Origin: Ptychodera flava
Taxonomy: Eukaryota; Hemichordata; Enteropneusta; Ptychoderidae
Direction of reading: 5' to 3'
Length of the DNA stretch: 64,000 nucleotides
Assembly (NCBI RefSeq): GCF_041260155.1
Contig: NC_091929.1
Coordinates: 25,172,080 to 25,236,079 of the forward strand
The first letter of the stretch is position 1, and every line of letters begins with the position of its first letter. Shown here in pieces: positions 12,496 through 27,054 of this stretch. The position numbers and the translations under genes are program-made. Under the pieces are notes generated by a model. It worked only from the letters and a program-made list of their open reading frames with translations, did no database searches and was not told the DNA's origin.

Positions 12496-15400
12496 ATGTT
12501 GATCGACATTATAGCGATTTGTATTGGAATAACTGTCTCTATTGATCGGACGATGTCTTTGCAACGAGGATGTCCCTATGACAATGGTAAGAGTTGAACG
12601 GTGGCAAATGTTAGCATTTTTTACGTTTTTAGACGTATTTGTGTTTTTATAGATCTCGGAAATAAATTTTGACACTAACACTTCTTGCCTTTTGCAAACC
12701 AGGACCCCTCGTAGTGAACGATTCTTTGATAGTGGTTAACATGAACGAAGATATTGCTGTACCTGAAGGAAGGCTATTGTTAAACAGCACAGTAGGTGTG
12801 AACGAAAAGAATTCGGTTTGCATCAACAGAACCATAGGAAAAGGTAACGTAGGAGTCGAATATTACAACAAAAAATATAATATATCTTCCAGAGATCATC
12901 TAAAACATTTAAACTGTCATGTCAAGCAAACAGATGTAATACGTTATTCTTTTAAATTTTGTTCATACAAATATGTAGTTTTTCTGAACATTGGTACATT
13001 TTCTTGATTAACGTTCGTTGGTGAGTTTTAAAGGAAGTAAAATTCAAAATGACGCGCGATTGAGGTAATACTCTGCATGGTAAGATATCGATTGTACTCA
13101 GGAAAATATCAATTCCCTTGCTGTGCAATATACATATTAATTGTCTAGAATGATTGTTTGCTTCTATAGATATTTTCGAAACTATCGCTTGCATATCAAC
13201 CGAGTCCAATAAACCAAGTAGTTCGTCCGACAATCTTGCTATACATGTAGTGATGAATTATTTCGTTGTGGAGATTGAGGAACTAAACCATAGAGATGGC
13301 AAGATAACATATACATGGTGGTCTGTAGTTTCAGGCTGGCTTGGCGATACTATTGTGTCAATACAAGGTAAGTATTTAAGAAAAGTCAAACTGCATACGC
13401 ACAAATTTCAAATGCTCTCTGGTTATTCTTGAGCAGGGACAGGCTTATACTCAAACATATTCGTCTTTTTAGTTACGGGTGGGTTCTTCCTTAAACGGGA
13501 ATCATCTTTCTTACAGAAATTGAAGCATATTACAGCTTTGAACTCTGATACAGTGAAATATATGAATGATCTATGACCTTTATTTTTTTATTTGTTGAAC
13601 TCGCTATATGACCTAAGCGATAAATACTTTCAGACTTTTTTCTGTAAAATCAGTCCTTTAATCATTTTCTCGCGACTTTTCCTTTTTTTGTCATTTAGTG
13701 CTTCTTTGCGTCAGCTGCATAATTTGATCTATATCTGTGTTAGCACTAAAATAATTAATACGTCTGATCACGTGTGTTTTTTAAGCTGAAAAAAAATTAA
13801 TTGTTTGGCTATTTATATGAAATCCTTTAAGATAGGCTAACGTTTTATTTTTGAAAAAACATATTTCACTCTTGAAGTGTTTAAAACGCATTTCCATTTA
13901 TTTTATGAACGGATTTTTGTATGATAATATTGATGGTGTTTGTATGAATTGTTATTTAAAAACTTTAACATTTAAACGTTTTGCAACGTTTTGAGAATAA
14001 TATGAATAATGAGTGTTAATAGTACTTATGAAAACGTATAAACATCGATAAAAGTTGGGCCAATATTTGAGCCAAGAATCTACGTTTTACATAATTATAA
14101 CGACGCACTTGTACTTGACTGATATCAGTAGAATTCTCCATGTCTTGATTCCATAAACTTTGAAATATTGAGAACGTCCCCATCCGAACATCATTGATAC
14201 GACTATTTATGATGCAAAAATGTATTACTCTAACAGTAGTGCTGAAAAATGCATGTGTCCCTCATGGTTTTTGACAATGTTAAAATATAATGAGGAAAAA
14301 AGTGATAGAATTCTTGACAAAGTAACACACACCACACGAATGCATTGGCAAATATTGATTTTTACCATTTGTAACGTAAGTGATAGTCTCAGTAAATTTT
14401 TTAAAATATTTGTTTTATGCCTTGTAGACACTATGTCACAATCCTTGGAGGCCACGGCAAGAAGAGGAAAACCCGTATCCGTAGTTTTCAGGTTCGAAAC
14501 ACTCTACACGATGCATATTATTTTGATGAGAGATTCACTAGACCTGTTTTACTATCAAACATCTGAAGGACTGATGAAACGCTGTGCATCATATAGCGAA
14601 AACATACTTCCGACATATCGCGGCAGATACTATATTGCAACGTTTGAGAATGTGACCTGTGAGATGGCTGACCAGTACAACTTTATTGCCACATGGACGG
14701 TCGGTCAATCAATCTTAGCCGAAAATATCAAGATTGATCTCCATGTCCAAGGTAACTACTATTTCTAATCATTTATAACTAAACCATCACACGCTATTTT
14801 ATTTCATACAGTGATGGACTGCTTTAGAAGAAGATAATATTTCGCTCTGGTAATACCTTGCAGTGCTGGTGCAACAAGGTATTTCTCTACAGCCCTGAAA
14901 GAGGTTCGTGTTATCGTATATGGACAACCGTTATAATCTAGGACATGACAAAACCAGGGAGGTTGGAAACGTCAACAGGCAGAATAGCTACATACTCGTA
15001 ACGAATACATTGGACAGAATAACAAAGCGGAACAATATTCAAAAATTGTTCCCGCTCTGTACTTGTCTAGATTTACACCGCACTACTTTAATTAGGGTAT
15101 GCAGTGATATTTTGTCTCAACATGCTCTCCAAGTGCTCTGGCATTTCAGCACAACTAAAATTATCAGGAAAACCAGATAAAACAATTTTAGCCAATAATC
15201 ACACCCCAAATTAAAACTTATTATGTAAAGCTTATTTCAAAGCGGAACTTATCCCATAAATACTGATCTCTCTGGTTTAAGTATTTACAAACATGTTATC
15301 TATCACTTTATCTTCTTGCATTCTTGCAACCTATATCGAAACTATAACAATAGCTTGATACTTGACCAGTGAACCGTACTAAACTGGTTTTCCCCTCAGT

Positions 15401-18400
15401 ATTTTTAGATATCTTTAGATTTCTAAGTGTGTAAGCAACTGAGTGGTCCCTGCCTATTCACAGTTTTTTCTAGAGTTTTCATGCATTTAATGTATAACAT
15501 CAGCGCATTAAAAAAACAATTAGAGTGAAATGGTGATAGATCCAGGAACAATGTTACTTATATAAAGCTTTGCACTTTGACACAGATCATTTTATCTACA
15601 AGCTGAGCATCAGCTTTTCTATATACACGTCTATTCATGTTTCGAAGGTGCAGTTTTATGTCAATTATCATCATGAGATGATGCAGCATCATTACACGTT
15701 TTTTGTTTTTCTGGGTTTTTTTATGTTTGCTAAAGATGTAACACCTCGTTTGCTTCATTATGTGACAGCGCAGTTTTCTACATGCAGACTGCTCTTTTCT
15801 AACATAGAGAATATAATAGAAAGATGCACGTCCCATATCAGTATTTTGTTTCTAAGAGAGCGACGTCATTACGTCAAAATAAACTGTTCAGACACGATAA
15901 AATCAAATCAGCACATTAGCCCATCAACTCCGTACGGTACTTAAAGTAAGGCTTACGGCTACAGTTGGCATTATCATGTTAAATGGTTGTCAAATAGTGT
16001 ATTTCCTGTGTGCCATACCTCAAAAATTTGATATATTGAGTTTGAATGGTCTAACAATCGGGCAAATTAAAACAGTTCTCTTCACGAAACGCGACAAATT
16101 TTAAACATTGCATTCAAATATTGAACATGTTGTCCTGTACCTTGTTGTGTGTTGATTTAGCTTCTTCAAAAGTTGATTTCCATGTTTAACACTACAGACA
16201 ATACAAGGATAGATATAAAATTAGAACATAAACCATTGAACGTTGGTGACACAGCCATAATTATCTGCAATGTCTCAGAGGAATTCTCTTCTCTAAGTTG
16301 GCGCTTCAACAATGAAAGCCTGAAGGTAAGCGGTTTCGCCTCGTCCAAACTTAGATCTTGTCTTGTTTGATTCAAGTTCCATGATGTGAAGGAGTTTTCT
16401 GAAGATATGAACTAAAGCCGAATATGATCATCGACTATCAGTTTTTCATCGACAAATCAGCTCAGTGTTTCAAAAGCCGCATCTCAATTTCAAAAGTCAT
16501 ATTCGAATAGTCATATTTCAATAGTCAATTATAGCGTACATCTTCATGTCTATTAGAGGAGCGATTTCATTACAGTATTTCTCTTCGTCTCAAAATTTAG
16601 GTCTCCAATAACCATAATGTAAGAATTCTTAGCAAAACGACATCTGTACTGACAATTTACGATGTTGGGTCGGACGATATTGGCTCATATTCTTGTGAAG
16701 CCAAAACAAGATGTGGTAGCGTTAACAGTTCCAGTATTACACTCGATACAGTTAGTAAGTAATTCTATATTTTTATCGACTCTGTCGAATGGCTTCTTTT
16801 CCTATGTTTTAATACAGTTTACAATGTTCCGGGATAACCAATTCATTGAGCTCTAATTTATAGTAAAGAGCTTTGTCAATACGAGTGACTTATGTGACGT
16901 CATCCCCTAGATTAGTACTGAAAATGTATCTGATTATCCAGTATTGTGGCTGCAGATGATTTCTACATCTACAAATCCACATTGCTTTGCAAACAAAATA
17001 TAATTATAGCAACAATGTACCAACTCATGGTGCATAATGGACTCAAAAAACGTTTTGCCTCTTAAAAGTAGACGGCCATGCCGCTTACATCATGTCGTGC
17101 AAAATTTGGTAACGTCTATTATTGGCAGGGGAGGGTGAACATTATTGCTCAAATAAACTAAATGTTACAGTGCCATGTGAATGTTTGTTTCATCTTATAA
17201 TAAATAATAAATTTCATATAAGTGCCTACTTAAGTGTATTACACAATAATTTTCATTATTGCCCAGTGGGGCAATCATGAACGTCCGAACTGAACAAACC
17301 TTCAAGGATTAGTCAACCTTCTTAATCCATGCTATTAATTTTCGTGTGACCTACGATTTAATACCTTTTCCTGTGAAACTGTTTTGTAAACATTTTTCTT
17401 ATGTCAATGCCGTTGTAACTTCCTCTCCTTCCGTGTACGACTGCCATGTCATTATGTGTCGGAATTTTTTCTTTCTGTCTTATTGGTCGGACTTTGTACT
17501 AACTCTCCCACTCAATACAAAATTTCAAACAGATTCGCCTTATGAACGTTTTTGTAACAATCGTTTCCTCTTGAACAGTAATTTCTATACTTAAGTTCCT
17601 CTTTCTAAATGTTGAACTTTGACTTGTAGTGGGTAGTCAATAATAAATGAGAATTATTCGATATCATAATGTGACCGCTTGTTGACAGATCGGAGATTGC
17701 AGGCAACTAGCCATGCGCTTATGATCAAAATGTTATTAAGTATCAAGACGGTTGGCCTGAGAGAAACATTTCTTCTGGACAATTGCATTATTAGATATTA
17801 TTCCCTAATATTGTTTTTTTTTGCGTCAAGTGAAGGAAAACACTAATGATAAATAATAATGAACGTGTCACAACTATACTTATTACATGCACAAGCTAGA
17901 AATTCGTTATTTGTTTGCAAAATTATGGGAGTTCCCCAAGCGATTCCGCGTTTAATATATTTTGAAGTACTTTGGAATAATATCAACACGCCCTACGCAA
18001 GCAGTTAATCATTTTAACCATTTCTAGTTGTCGACCAATTGCGTGAGTAACGGCGCTCACGTTCGTGTGAGGGCAAACCCCAGACGATTGGGAGGACGAC
18101 GCCTACCTTCCGCGAAGTTATACGTAAATTCAAATAGCAATGTCCCAGAAATTTTCCCAGAGAACTGCATATGTAATATTGTGTCGGTCTAGCCGACCAC
18201 ACTCGACCCTCGTTGCAATGCTGACATAACCAATAGTATTGCGTCAAGCTCTGACTTTTCTGCTAAATTTATTCGCGTAATTCCTTTTGAGTATACGGGC
18301 GTTATACATTACGTGTTTTATTGCTCGAATTGCCAATGCAATAGTCGATAAAATGATAATTTTTGACACCAATTTTTGGGACGCAGCACTTGACCCACGT

Positions 18401-21400
18401 TGTAGTTGTGGAAACCATTCGTCTGGGGAATAACGGTACTCTCGTGCGTTAGAAGGTCAGGCGGTCAGTTATAGACATTCGAATACGAACGTCCATATTG
18501 GCGACAAAAATATAACACAAGGACTTGAAATTCGCCAAGTGGATATATTTTGTCAGAAATAGTCCTACCAAACACAAATTTCGATCACAGGAGACATATC
18601 AGCTTCAATGTTGTTTGTCTACCTTGACTAGCACATCGAATAGCAAGTTGTCTTGACGTAGAGCGAACAGAGGATAAATACTACATTTTCTACCAAGAGA
18701 TGGCAAATCTGCCTTGTGTTTGTGATAAAGATGTACCGTCAACTCGATCAAAGCATCAGGGGAATCATCAACCTAAGAGAAACACTATCACAAACTTGGG
18801 CTTTAGGCAGCTGTGGGAATAATTAAACTTAAACTCCTACTTCATTACAACTACGTCCGTTTGCTATAGCCACCCCTCATCCACGTCCTACAGAGTTTAC
18901 CAGTGCAGAAAATTTGAAGTTAACAGACACTGGGAAACATGTGTTGAACACCCCGTTTGTTTCTGAACGAAGGTGCATTTTGGGTTAATTTAGGGCTGAG
19001 TGTTTTGAGCTGCATGAAGTATGGAGATGGTCAGTTTTAGCCGGGCTTCTTGGCCGTATTTGTCGTACGGGTTGCATTTGGCTAAAATGTTGTTACGTGT
19101 CATATAATAGCCGAATCTTAGAGATTATGAAGTCCGGTATTTCGCAATGGTTTCAATGATGATGACCATGATGATGATTGAACATTTTAAACATTTTTAT
19201 CGAATATTTGATTCAAAGGAATGACAGAGAGGCGATACCTGAAGTACAATACGACACTCAACGAAACACACGCTTTCGCAATTGCAGTGTTTCATCAAAC
19301 ACAACAACATTTGTCAGTGAGTTATCAAGAATTGTAGCTCATGTGCATTCCTTTAGAAGTGCTTTTTCTTCATGTTAATGTTAAAGAACATGCATTACTT
19401 ATCACCCATAGAAAAATATCAGGGTGGTTTTATTTGATAATTATTATAGTCGAGACACGCCTAAAAGTCAGCTTTATAGCTGCATGATAGCCTAGCCTGG
19501 TGTACTGCAATGACCAAATCAACACTTCTGGAATGAGGTCAATAGCGGTGCCATTTTGCTGTGTTAACCTCCGGTGATCTCTCGGCCTTTGATGTCACGA
19601 GCCCGTTATTTTTTCTTTTGCAGGTCAATCTCGGTTACAATTGACCTTTCACCCGGAAATAATACGATCTGTACAGGACACAGTGGTTTTGAATGCATCA
19701 GAAAGCCTTAGAGTCATTTGCCATGCAATATTAAATGAACCCAACAACACACTATTCTGGTACTTTGGAAATGAAAGCCTTGGATACGCAGCAAATCAAA
19801 GAACTGATTCAATTGCTATCGATGGATTGATAGATACTGGTCAGTTCAATGTATCCAGCGAGCTGACAATTGACAGTGTGAACTCGACCCACGCTGGAAA
19901 TTATACGTGCAAGACAAGCTATAAAGAAATAACAATGGAGACTTCATTTAATCTGGAAATTATAATCCCTGAAGAAGCGACTACCGTCATTACTACTTCA
20001 AGTTAGTTCTTGTTTTCCATTATAATTTTCTCTCCTAACGTTTAAACTGATACACATATTGCAATACATAACACATATCCCTGAGGGATTCGACTTTCTG
20101 CCATTTTCTTGAAACCGAAATATAATTGTCTTTCTTTTGCCTATGTTTGCATCGATACCACTAGAACACTGGAAGCATACATTTTAACTAGCATGAATAT
20201 ATATTGTTCGATATTTCACAGCTTCAACGGAAACTAGTGAAGCAATAATTTCAACAAGGGAAAATACAAGAGAAGTTATCCAGCCTGTATTAGAACATTA
20301 TCGAAAGGGTAAGTGTTTGATACAATTACATCGACCAATGAGATAGAGTTTCTCTTCATGAAAATTAACGGTAATTTTATTCTTAGTAAATCTGGTTGAT
20401 GAAAATTTTTGTCCATTTCAAATGACTTCATTATAATTTTATTATTACTATAAAATTACTTTCTTTTTTCTAGTTAATTCTGCAGACACATCACCAATGA
20501 AAGCGGCGAATGTCATAGCCAAACATGTCAAATCAAGCAGTGAAGGTGACATGTCAGTTTTCTTGGCAGTAGCATTTGTAGCATGTGCAATACTAACGGG
20601 TTTTGTTGCACTCGCTGCCTTTGCTGTAATTTCTAAGGTAACTATAGCCATTCTTAATACTGTATATGGTGACCCCCAAAGTTTTGTTAAAAAACGTCTA
20701 TGATCCGATGTAAATATTGTCTTGTAAAGAAATAACCTCGGCAAATTCGATGCTCTTCCAAAGGCATCACACATATGCAGGTATACGCCATTATTGAATA
20801 TGCAGATGTTCTGTAATTATGATGTGTAAATTTACAATATAATTAAGCATAATGGGTAAGTATCAATTGCAAGAAGTGAACAACACGGTTTGAGTACGTG
20901 TTAGAATCAAACAAGCTGACTGTGTGACCCTGTATTCGTAGTTTATGATAACTCGGTATTAAGCACTTAAGACGAGAAAAAGCAAACAGTACCTTAGCAA
21001 ATATAACTCTGCGGCTTTTGAATTACGGCTTGGATAAATAACAGTGCCAAAAATACTTTTAAAATATACAAATAAATACAGACATATAATTAAGATGCAA
21101 CAGTTTTACGTTAAAAATCTGTCATGTTCCTGATTAACCTTCAAATTATTTCTTTTGCAGGCTCCAAAACCTAAGTCAAAGGGAAACAATGAAAATATGT
21201 TCAATGAAATCGTAAGTTTTGAGCATGTATGCTAATGTATTACTTTTCCAAATATTTAAAACATGGTATTTGGACATGAATCACAACCTATCTTGGAAGC
21301 ATATCTGAAAAATTCTGTAATGGTCAGTCTAGAGCTTAAATGCATTGCTACAAAATACAGAGTCCCTCTGTGATAGTGGACTCTCAAAATACAATCATTG

Positions 21401-24400
21401 CTGCATGTAGCTCAAGTTCCTTATACTCTATGCACGATACTTTAACTCTTGACTTCTATAGAAAAACGACATTTATTTTACTCGTTTAAGGGTCGACCTT
21501 TCATTGTCGAAAATGTCCACCCAGTACACCGTTCATCGATGTCAACGGCGTCAGTGGCCATTTCAATGGAATCGGTGGAACCAACGGATATATCATCACT
21601 ACTTGACGCAGGTTATTCAAGTTCACAATCGAGCAGAGAAAGCTTCAGCTCAGACTCTTTTGAAATCGACCCGGCCCGGATAGACTTTTTTAACAGTGAT
21701 ACTCTTGGACACGGCGAGTTTGGAATTGTTCGAACTGTAATGGTCGAGGGGCTAGCAGGAAAAGAAGGGGATATTGTTTTAGCTGCAGCTAAACAAACCA
21801 TACGTAAGCATAATAATTATTCAAATGCTAATTGGCTATTACTCGGTTTTAATACAATAAACTCAGACAAAAATAATAGAGAGAAAAATTGTTTGTATTC
21901 CCGTTTGAATACCTGACAAAAAGTAGAATCTATGATTCCTTTATTAAACTGTTCTTTTCTGTATTTCCCAATGTAATGAAGAAGAAATGTGTGACCAGGA
22001 TGAGAAAGTGCCTTTGATAAGACATGAAATTCCTACTGTTTGGTGATGATTCTCAAGACTTAGTCCAAACAGTGACCAGTAAGCATTTCAAATCTCACGA
22101 GAGAATAGAGTTAATTTTCCATTTGACCTGTAAGAATCAAGCTGCCAAACAATTCACGCCAGGTGTTGGTGATAACCAGAATTTCTCAACCAGTATCAGC
22201 GAGTATGACAGCAGAGTGCCAATTTTGGTGAGAAAGTGACATTTTCTCATCACAATTTCACATTTCCTTTTCATAGTGCACGTGTTCATGAAAAACGTAT
22301 TTAGCCATTTAATTAATTTGTAAGATAGCCATTCTGTCAGTAAGTTAGTTATATTTTCTATGTTTGTTGATATGTAGGTCTGTGTTTATAATAAGTATTT
22401 GTCCAATTATTCATTTTTCATTTCCTTCCACTCTACAGCAACTGCAGGTGAAGAAGAGAAAAATAAGTTTTTAAACGAGCTTTCGTTGATGAAGTTATTT
22501 TGCCGTGATCACCAAAATGTTGTTTCTCTGCTTGGTTACTGTACACAACGAGGTGAATAATATAACATAATCATCGATACAGAGCTTTTGCGATACATTG
22601 TAATACTATGTGAAGAACTATTGGTCCAAGCTGGACTGGTGGCCATTTTGAATCAAAAACTCGGCTACCTTCGTCCAATCAGTACCATTTGCTAGATACG
22701 CTCAAACCGATTTTACTTTCCCTGTGCATAAACAATTTCAACTACATACATCTGCAACCGTGAATTTGCTCAAAGTGATTCCGGTCTTTGCATATACAGA
22801 AGTTTGATACATTTAGGTAAGACTTGCTCTCCGAACCAAAAGATATTTTAAAACGTTAAACATGATAACGCACATTCCGTTGTCTGACGTGGTGTTTATG
22901 TTGATAATTAGATAAAAATGAAACTCGGAAGTGACAATACCTTGATCAAGCTGTAAAAGTTTGTAGGTGCCCATCAACGCTTTGAACTACATGCACATTC
23001 CACATATACATTTAAGTAGTTTGGGTTTTTTTAGTACGTTTAAGTAGAGTGCTCATTAAGGAGTCCACAGATATTCGTATCTGTTGTTGCTGGGCAAATT
23101 TTATGTAGTGATTAATAAAAAATAAATTTTGTCCCCATGAAAGCAAAATTTTTAACTGTGGTAGTTGGAAATATACAGTTAGACAAAAAATTGAGGTAGT
23201 TTGCTTCTTTAATACAATATTACAAAAAGGCTCTATATTTCCTCGGTACAAACAACCTTTGATTGACTTGTCGCAATACGTCTTGTTTAAAACACGTTAA
23301 AGATATTCTCGTCTGTTTGCAGAACCGATGTGCATTATTATTGAACTCGAAAATATGGTAGCTTGGAGCGTTATCTTCGACAGAATAAACAGGATTGTGT
23401 TTATGAAAACCTACATGCCAACAGTACAGCCATGAGTCCGATGGAACTCTTGCAGTTCGCCTTGCAAATAGCCGAAGGAATGGACTACTTATCTTCACAA
23501 GGGGTAATATGAAATTGCCATATACTTAATGATTAAATGTCTGTTTGATTTAGCATTGGTACAGCCTGTATGTGATGATGATTTTTACGCCAAAATAGAA
23601 CTTTTCGCACTGTTGCAATTTACCGACACGAACTGAAAATACACCAGAAAATTCAAAACTCATAAGTGAGTCTGGTATTTATTACACGATTCCTAGAATG
23701 TAAATTGGATTACAGAAGTGGCCCTGTTTAAAGACCGGAATAAGACAATGGTAGGGGGAAGTTAAAAAGTCAGCTTTTATGAATGATACAGCGTATATTT
23801 TATGTTACAGAGAATAGTTTCATGAAAAGTATTACTCATCAATGCGAAAGATCATTAAGAATAATTCGAGAACCCATATCTGCAATTAGTTTTTAACAAA
23901 TAAGGCTATGTTCATTTTAGTGTCTTCACAGAGATTTAGCGACTAGGAACATATTACTCGGAGAACACAAGATTTGCAAGATATCGGATTTTGGTTTAGC
24001 ACGCCACTGTACAGACACATACTTGGAGGAAATAACACCCAGGGTAAAAAAAAATGTTAATCGTATCACCTCATGCATATTGCAGAAATGACCAATTTAT
24101 TCGATGAGTGGTGATTTCAAAGTAACATTGCAGTCAAATGTTTGAAAATAAGGCTGTCTTGAAGTTGCTTAATGAAGTTATTTGACAAAAGTGGTAACAG
24201 ACAAATGGCCCTTATGTCGCTCTTTATTAGAAAGCTACTTGATCTGAAATGCTATTAATTATTTTTTTTGATTTAATCTTAACCAGACAAGGTTGCCTAT
24301 TAGATGGATGGCCATTGAATCGTTAACTGAGTACGTCTACACAACCAAAAGCGATGTTTGGTCGTACGGCATTCTTGTTTGGGAAATAGTGACACTAGGT

Positions 24401-26014
24401 AATGTACAGGGAATATGTTTAGGTTTACTTGTTTGGAAAATCTATTCGCAGGAATACGCTTGACTTTTGCGCCTGATATCATCCTCCACAGATGCGTTAA
24501 TGTCGCCAATACAATTTTGAGTTTCTTTGATTATTTCCTTGCTCGCTGTTTTTGACGTGTCAAAAAGCCAAATAATGACAATATTACTTAGGGGAAACAT
24601 ATGTTTCTTCTTCGTATATATGTTGCATGGAACACGGATCTACTTCAAATTTGCTCTATATCTTTTATATAATAGTGATAATGTTACGATTTTGGAGTAA
24701 TTATAGTGATACTTGATCATTTATATTCTATCACAGGCGCAACTCCTTACGGACACATCGCTTCTTCACGCGAAGTATCAGATAAGTTAAGGAAAGGATA
24801 TAGAATGCTAAAGCCCGAACACTGCAATCAACAAATGTAAGCCTACCTTCATTAAATAGGCATTTTACCGATGAATCAACCTCGTGTAGACAGTAGGCAA
24901 TGCGAGAATTGCTGTGACACTTTCGCACAAACCCACGTACTAGATATATGACTTCCTGCAGATCCCCTGTTTGGACTTGAGGAGTTACGGCCAATGTCAC
25001 ATTCGTTATGTTACCATTCTTTGTTCTTAGATACGATGTGATGCTTAAGTGCTGGAAAAAAGATCCAAATGAAAGGCCCATGTTTCCAGAGCTGTGTTCC
25101 GACTTTAGGAACATGGTGAATGATATCAGCAAGGTAAATGATTTAACGTTCTTAAATATTTGTTATGAAGATAGGGAATATCCACGGCTGGTGCAATGTA
25201 AGGCAATTCGACATGTTTGCATGTAGAAATGCCAGGAAACATAATTGCAATATTTCACTTTCTTGAAAGTTTTAGAGTATGCTTTCAGGTCTTCCGCCGT
25301 GCTTTCTAATGTTTTTTCTCCCTTTCTGTACAAACTGCAATAAAACGAACAGTTGAATTTCGTGGTCGGCAGTACAAATTATTCTTCATACAATTTAAAA
25401 TGCATTTGTAACTGAATAGTTTCGAATTTTCTGCAGTAAGATATAACAATGCTGCTGACTAAATCAGCTTCTTAAATTTCAGCCCTCAAGCATGAGGGCT
25501 GAAATTTTCTTAAACTAGTGTGATCTACGCAACATCAAAGATATGCTGTATTTCTCCACGATGTATGTACAGAAGTAAGAATGGAACCTTATTTTTCTCA
25601 TTATATTTCTTGCACATTAACTTTTCCCTAAAATATATGCAATTTTACGGACGATAGCTATATCAATTACGATTGCTTAACTAGAGGTGAACCACCCAAA
25701 TGAAAAACCCGCGAGGTATTGAAAGGTTTTCAACGTACACAAATGAAAATTACCCTCTAGATTAACTTCACATAGTCTTATTCTGTTCAACAATACAAGT
25801 CGCCTTCTAAAGAATCTCCTATCTAGTCTACGTGTATCCGTCCTTTTTCCTTGTTTAAAAGGATACAATTTTACAAATAGACTTGTTGCAATCCGAAGAA
25901 AAATATTTATCTTATCTTTTTTTCTTTCAGAATTATCTGTGTATGCAGTACTTTGACGACGATTTATTTGTGAGCCTCAAGAAAAATCAACCTGGATCGT
26001 ATGAATTGCTATAA
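12496..26014 (+). CDS. Ig-domain receptor tyrosine kinase, 17 exons, one frame disruption
   Basis: I traced exons with GT/AG borders and matching phases: 12496-12586, 12703-12843, 13170-13367, 14428-14751, 16198-16325, 16601-16754, 19624-20001, 20222-20308, 20474-20637, 21161-21211, 21491-21803, 22439-22552, 23323-23503, 23921-24043, 24287-24398, 24737-24836, 25031-25133 and the last, 25931-26014 (18 pieces if the short juxtamembrane exon is counted). Exon 1 starts at a Met followed by a hydrophobic signal peptide ([12 protein letters not shown]). The ectodomain has about four Ig-like modules. The clearest are exons 5-6 (ICNVS...LSWRF...DIGSYSCEA) and exon 7 (VICHA...FWYFG...HAGNYTC). A Ser/Thr-rich stalk and one membrane span ([24 protein letters not shown]) precede the kinase. 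The protein should be a cell-surface receptor that phosphorylates tyrosines. The subfamily is not certain; the kinase resembles the FGFR/VEGFR/Tie group. The hinge exon 23323-23503 is one base short of the expected phase. Confidence 0.85.
21491..25133 (+). other. Tyrosine kinase catalytic domain of the Ig receptor
   Basis: Kinase motifs appear in order. The glycine loop is LGHGEFGIV, with the ATP-anchoring Lys in AAAKQ (exon to 21803). The C-helix Glu is in [10 protein letters not shown] and is followed by [11 protein letters not shown] (22439-22552). The hinge and D-helix lie in 23323-23503, the catalytic loop HRDLATRN and DFGLA in 23921-24043, the activation segment end [12 protein letters not shown] and [12 protein letters not shown] in 24287-24398, and [13 protein letters not shown] in 25031-25133. 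HRDLATRN and RWMAIESL are tyrosine-kinase signatures. There is no long kinase insert. In exon 23323-23503 the first part reads [10 protein letters not shown] and the rest reads YGSLERYL in another frame. The exon is 181 bp where 182 would keep both flanking phases, so one base appears to be missing near 23350. This is either an inactivating change or a consensus error. Confidence 0.85.
25472..25510. repeat. Perfect intronic hairpin
   Basis: The arms AATTTCAGCCCTCA and TGAGGGCTGAAATT flank a four-base loop (AGCA). It lies in the last intron of the receptor kinase gene. The function is unknown. Confidence 0.85.
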
Positions 26015-26148
26015 ATGCCAGAAACTTGTTCTGTTTAATTAATATGCTGATGACCGAGTTCGCCCTTCCAAACAACGGTACTAGGTTATCGGCAACCTCT
26101 GTTTAAACATGTCATATAATAGAGGCATCATAGATGTAATTTCCCTGC

Positions 26149-26154
26149 AATAAA
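26149..26154 (+). promoter_or_regulatory. Polyadenylation signal AATAAA
   Basis: A canonical AATAAA lies 135 bp after the stop codon of the receptor kinase gene. It is the first such hexamer downstream on this strand that I noticed. Confidence 0.6.
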
Positions 26155-26854
26155 ACGATTTTCTCTACTTCGTGTAGTTTATTGTTATAGATTAGGATCA
26201 ACACTCTTTTATTCATGTGCTATAGCGGCTGTACATAGATAGGTTTAATAGCAAGCATCTCGTGCAATGACGTTCATTTCCTGTTGAAAATTAATCACAA
26301 CATTGTAATGTTATTCTTGAGTCGATATTGTAGATAAAAGGTTTCAACGTAACATCGTTCTTACAAAATAGAGATAACACATTCAGGTGCACTTGACTGG
26401 CATAGGTCTGTAGAAATTTAACCTGTACATCACTGATACAATCAGATTCAACTTGTAAGTTAAGGTACCTTCTTGTCAGGGAAAATGAAGACCATTTGAC
26501 TTTATTCTGACCACTAAAATGATTGTTCAACAAAAGAGTTTAACTATATCAATTTTACCGTGAAACAGGGCATTCTTCTTAGAATAGTGCTCATAGGGCA
26601 AATGATCGATTGCAAGATCGTATTGTTTTAAATAGTAAAATGAATGATATATTTTAGTTTGTGAGACTGCAGTTTACTCACAAAACGGTGACAGTATAAT
26701 TACTCTATAAAAATTATTCATCTTAATCATAATGATACCATCATCTCGATGTTTTCCGAATACTTCAAACATATTTTTATTTTTTGTGAAAAGTTACACG
26801 ACTAAAGCTTTCATTTCTGTCACCGAGGCATAAGCGCTGTTGCCTTTTTAAAGA

Positions 26855-27054
26855 AACAGTAAATCTTATACGTTACAACAGTCTTGAAATTGAATTTCAA
26901 TTTACAATATTTGATGATCTAAATACATATAACGATCAGACTAAATAGACCGAGAACAGTAAATCTTATACGTTACAACAGTCTTGAAATTGAATTTCAA
27001 TTTACAATATTTGATGATCTAAATACATATAACGATCAGACTAAATAGACCGAG
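26855..27054 (+). repeat. Exact 100-bp tandem duplication
   Basis: Two copies of a 100-bp unit (26855-26954 and 26955-27054) begin AACAGTAAATCTT and end AAATAGACCGAG. I see no difference between them. It is either a very recent duplication or an assembly join. Confidence 0.95.

Noticed and set aside
12334-12681. Minus-strand open frame of 115 codons
   Set aside because: It overlaps the signal-peptide exon of the receptor kinase on the other strand and has no protein-like composition.
15558-15944. Open frames of 92 and 124 codons on opposite strands
   Set aside because: They lie inside an intron of the receptor kinase gene and resemble nothing known.
25472-25510. Bacterial-type terminator hairpin
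   Set aside because: It lies in a eukaryotic intron; a stem followed by short T runs has no such role there.
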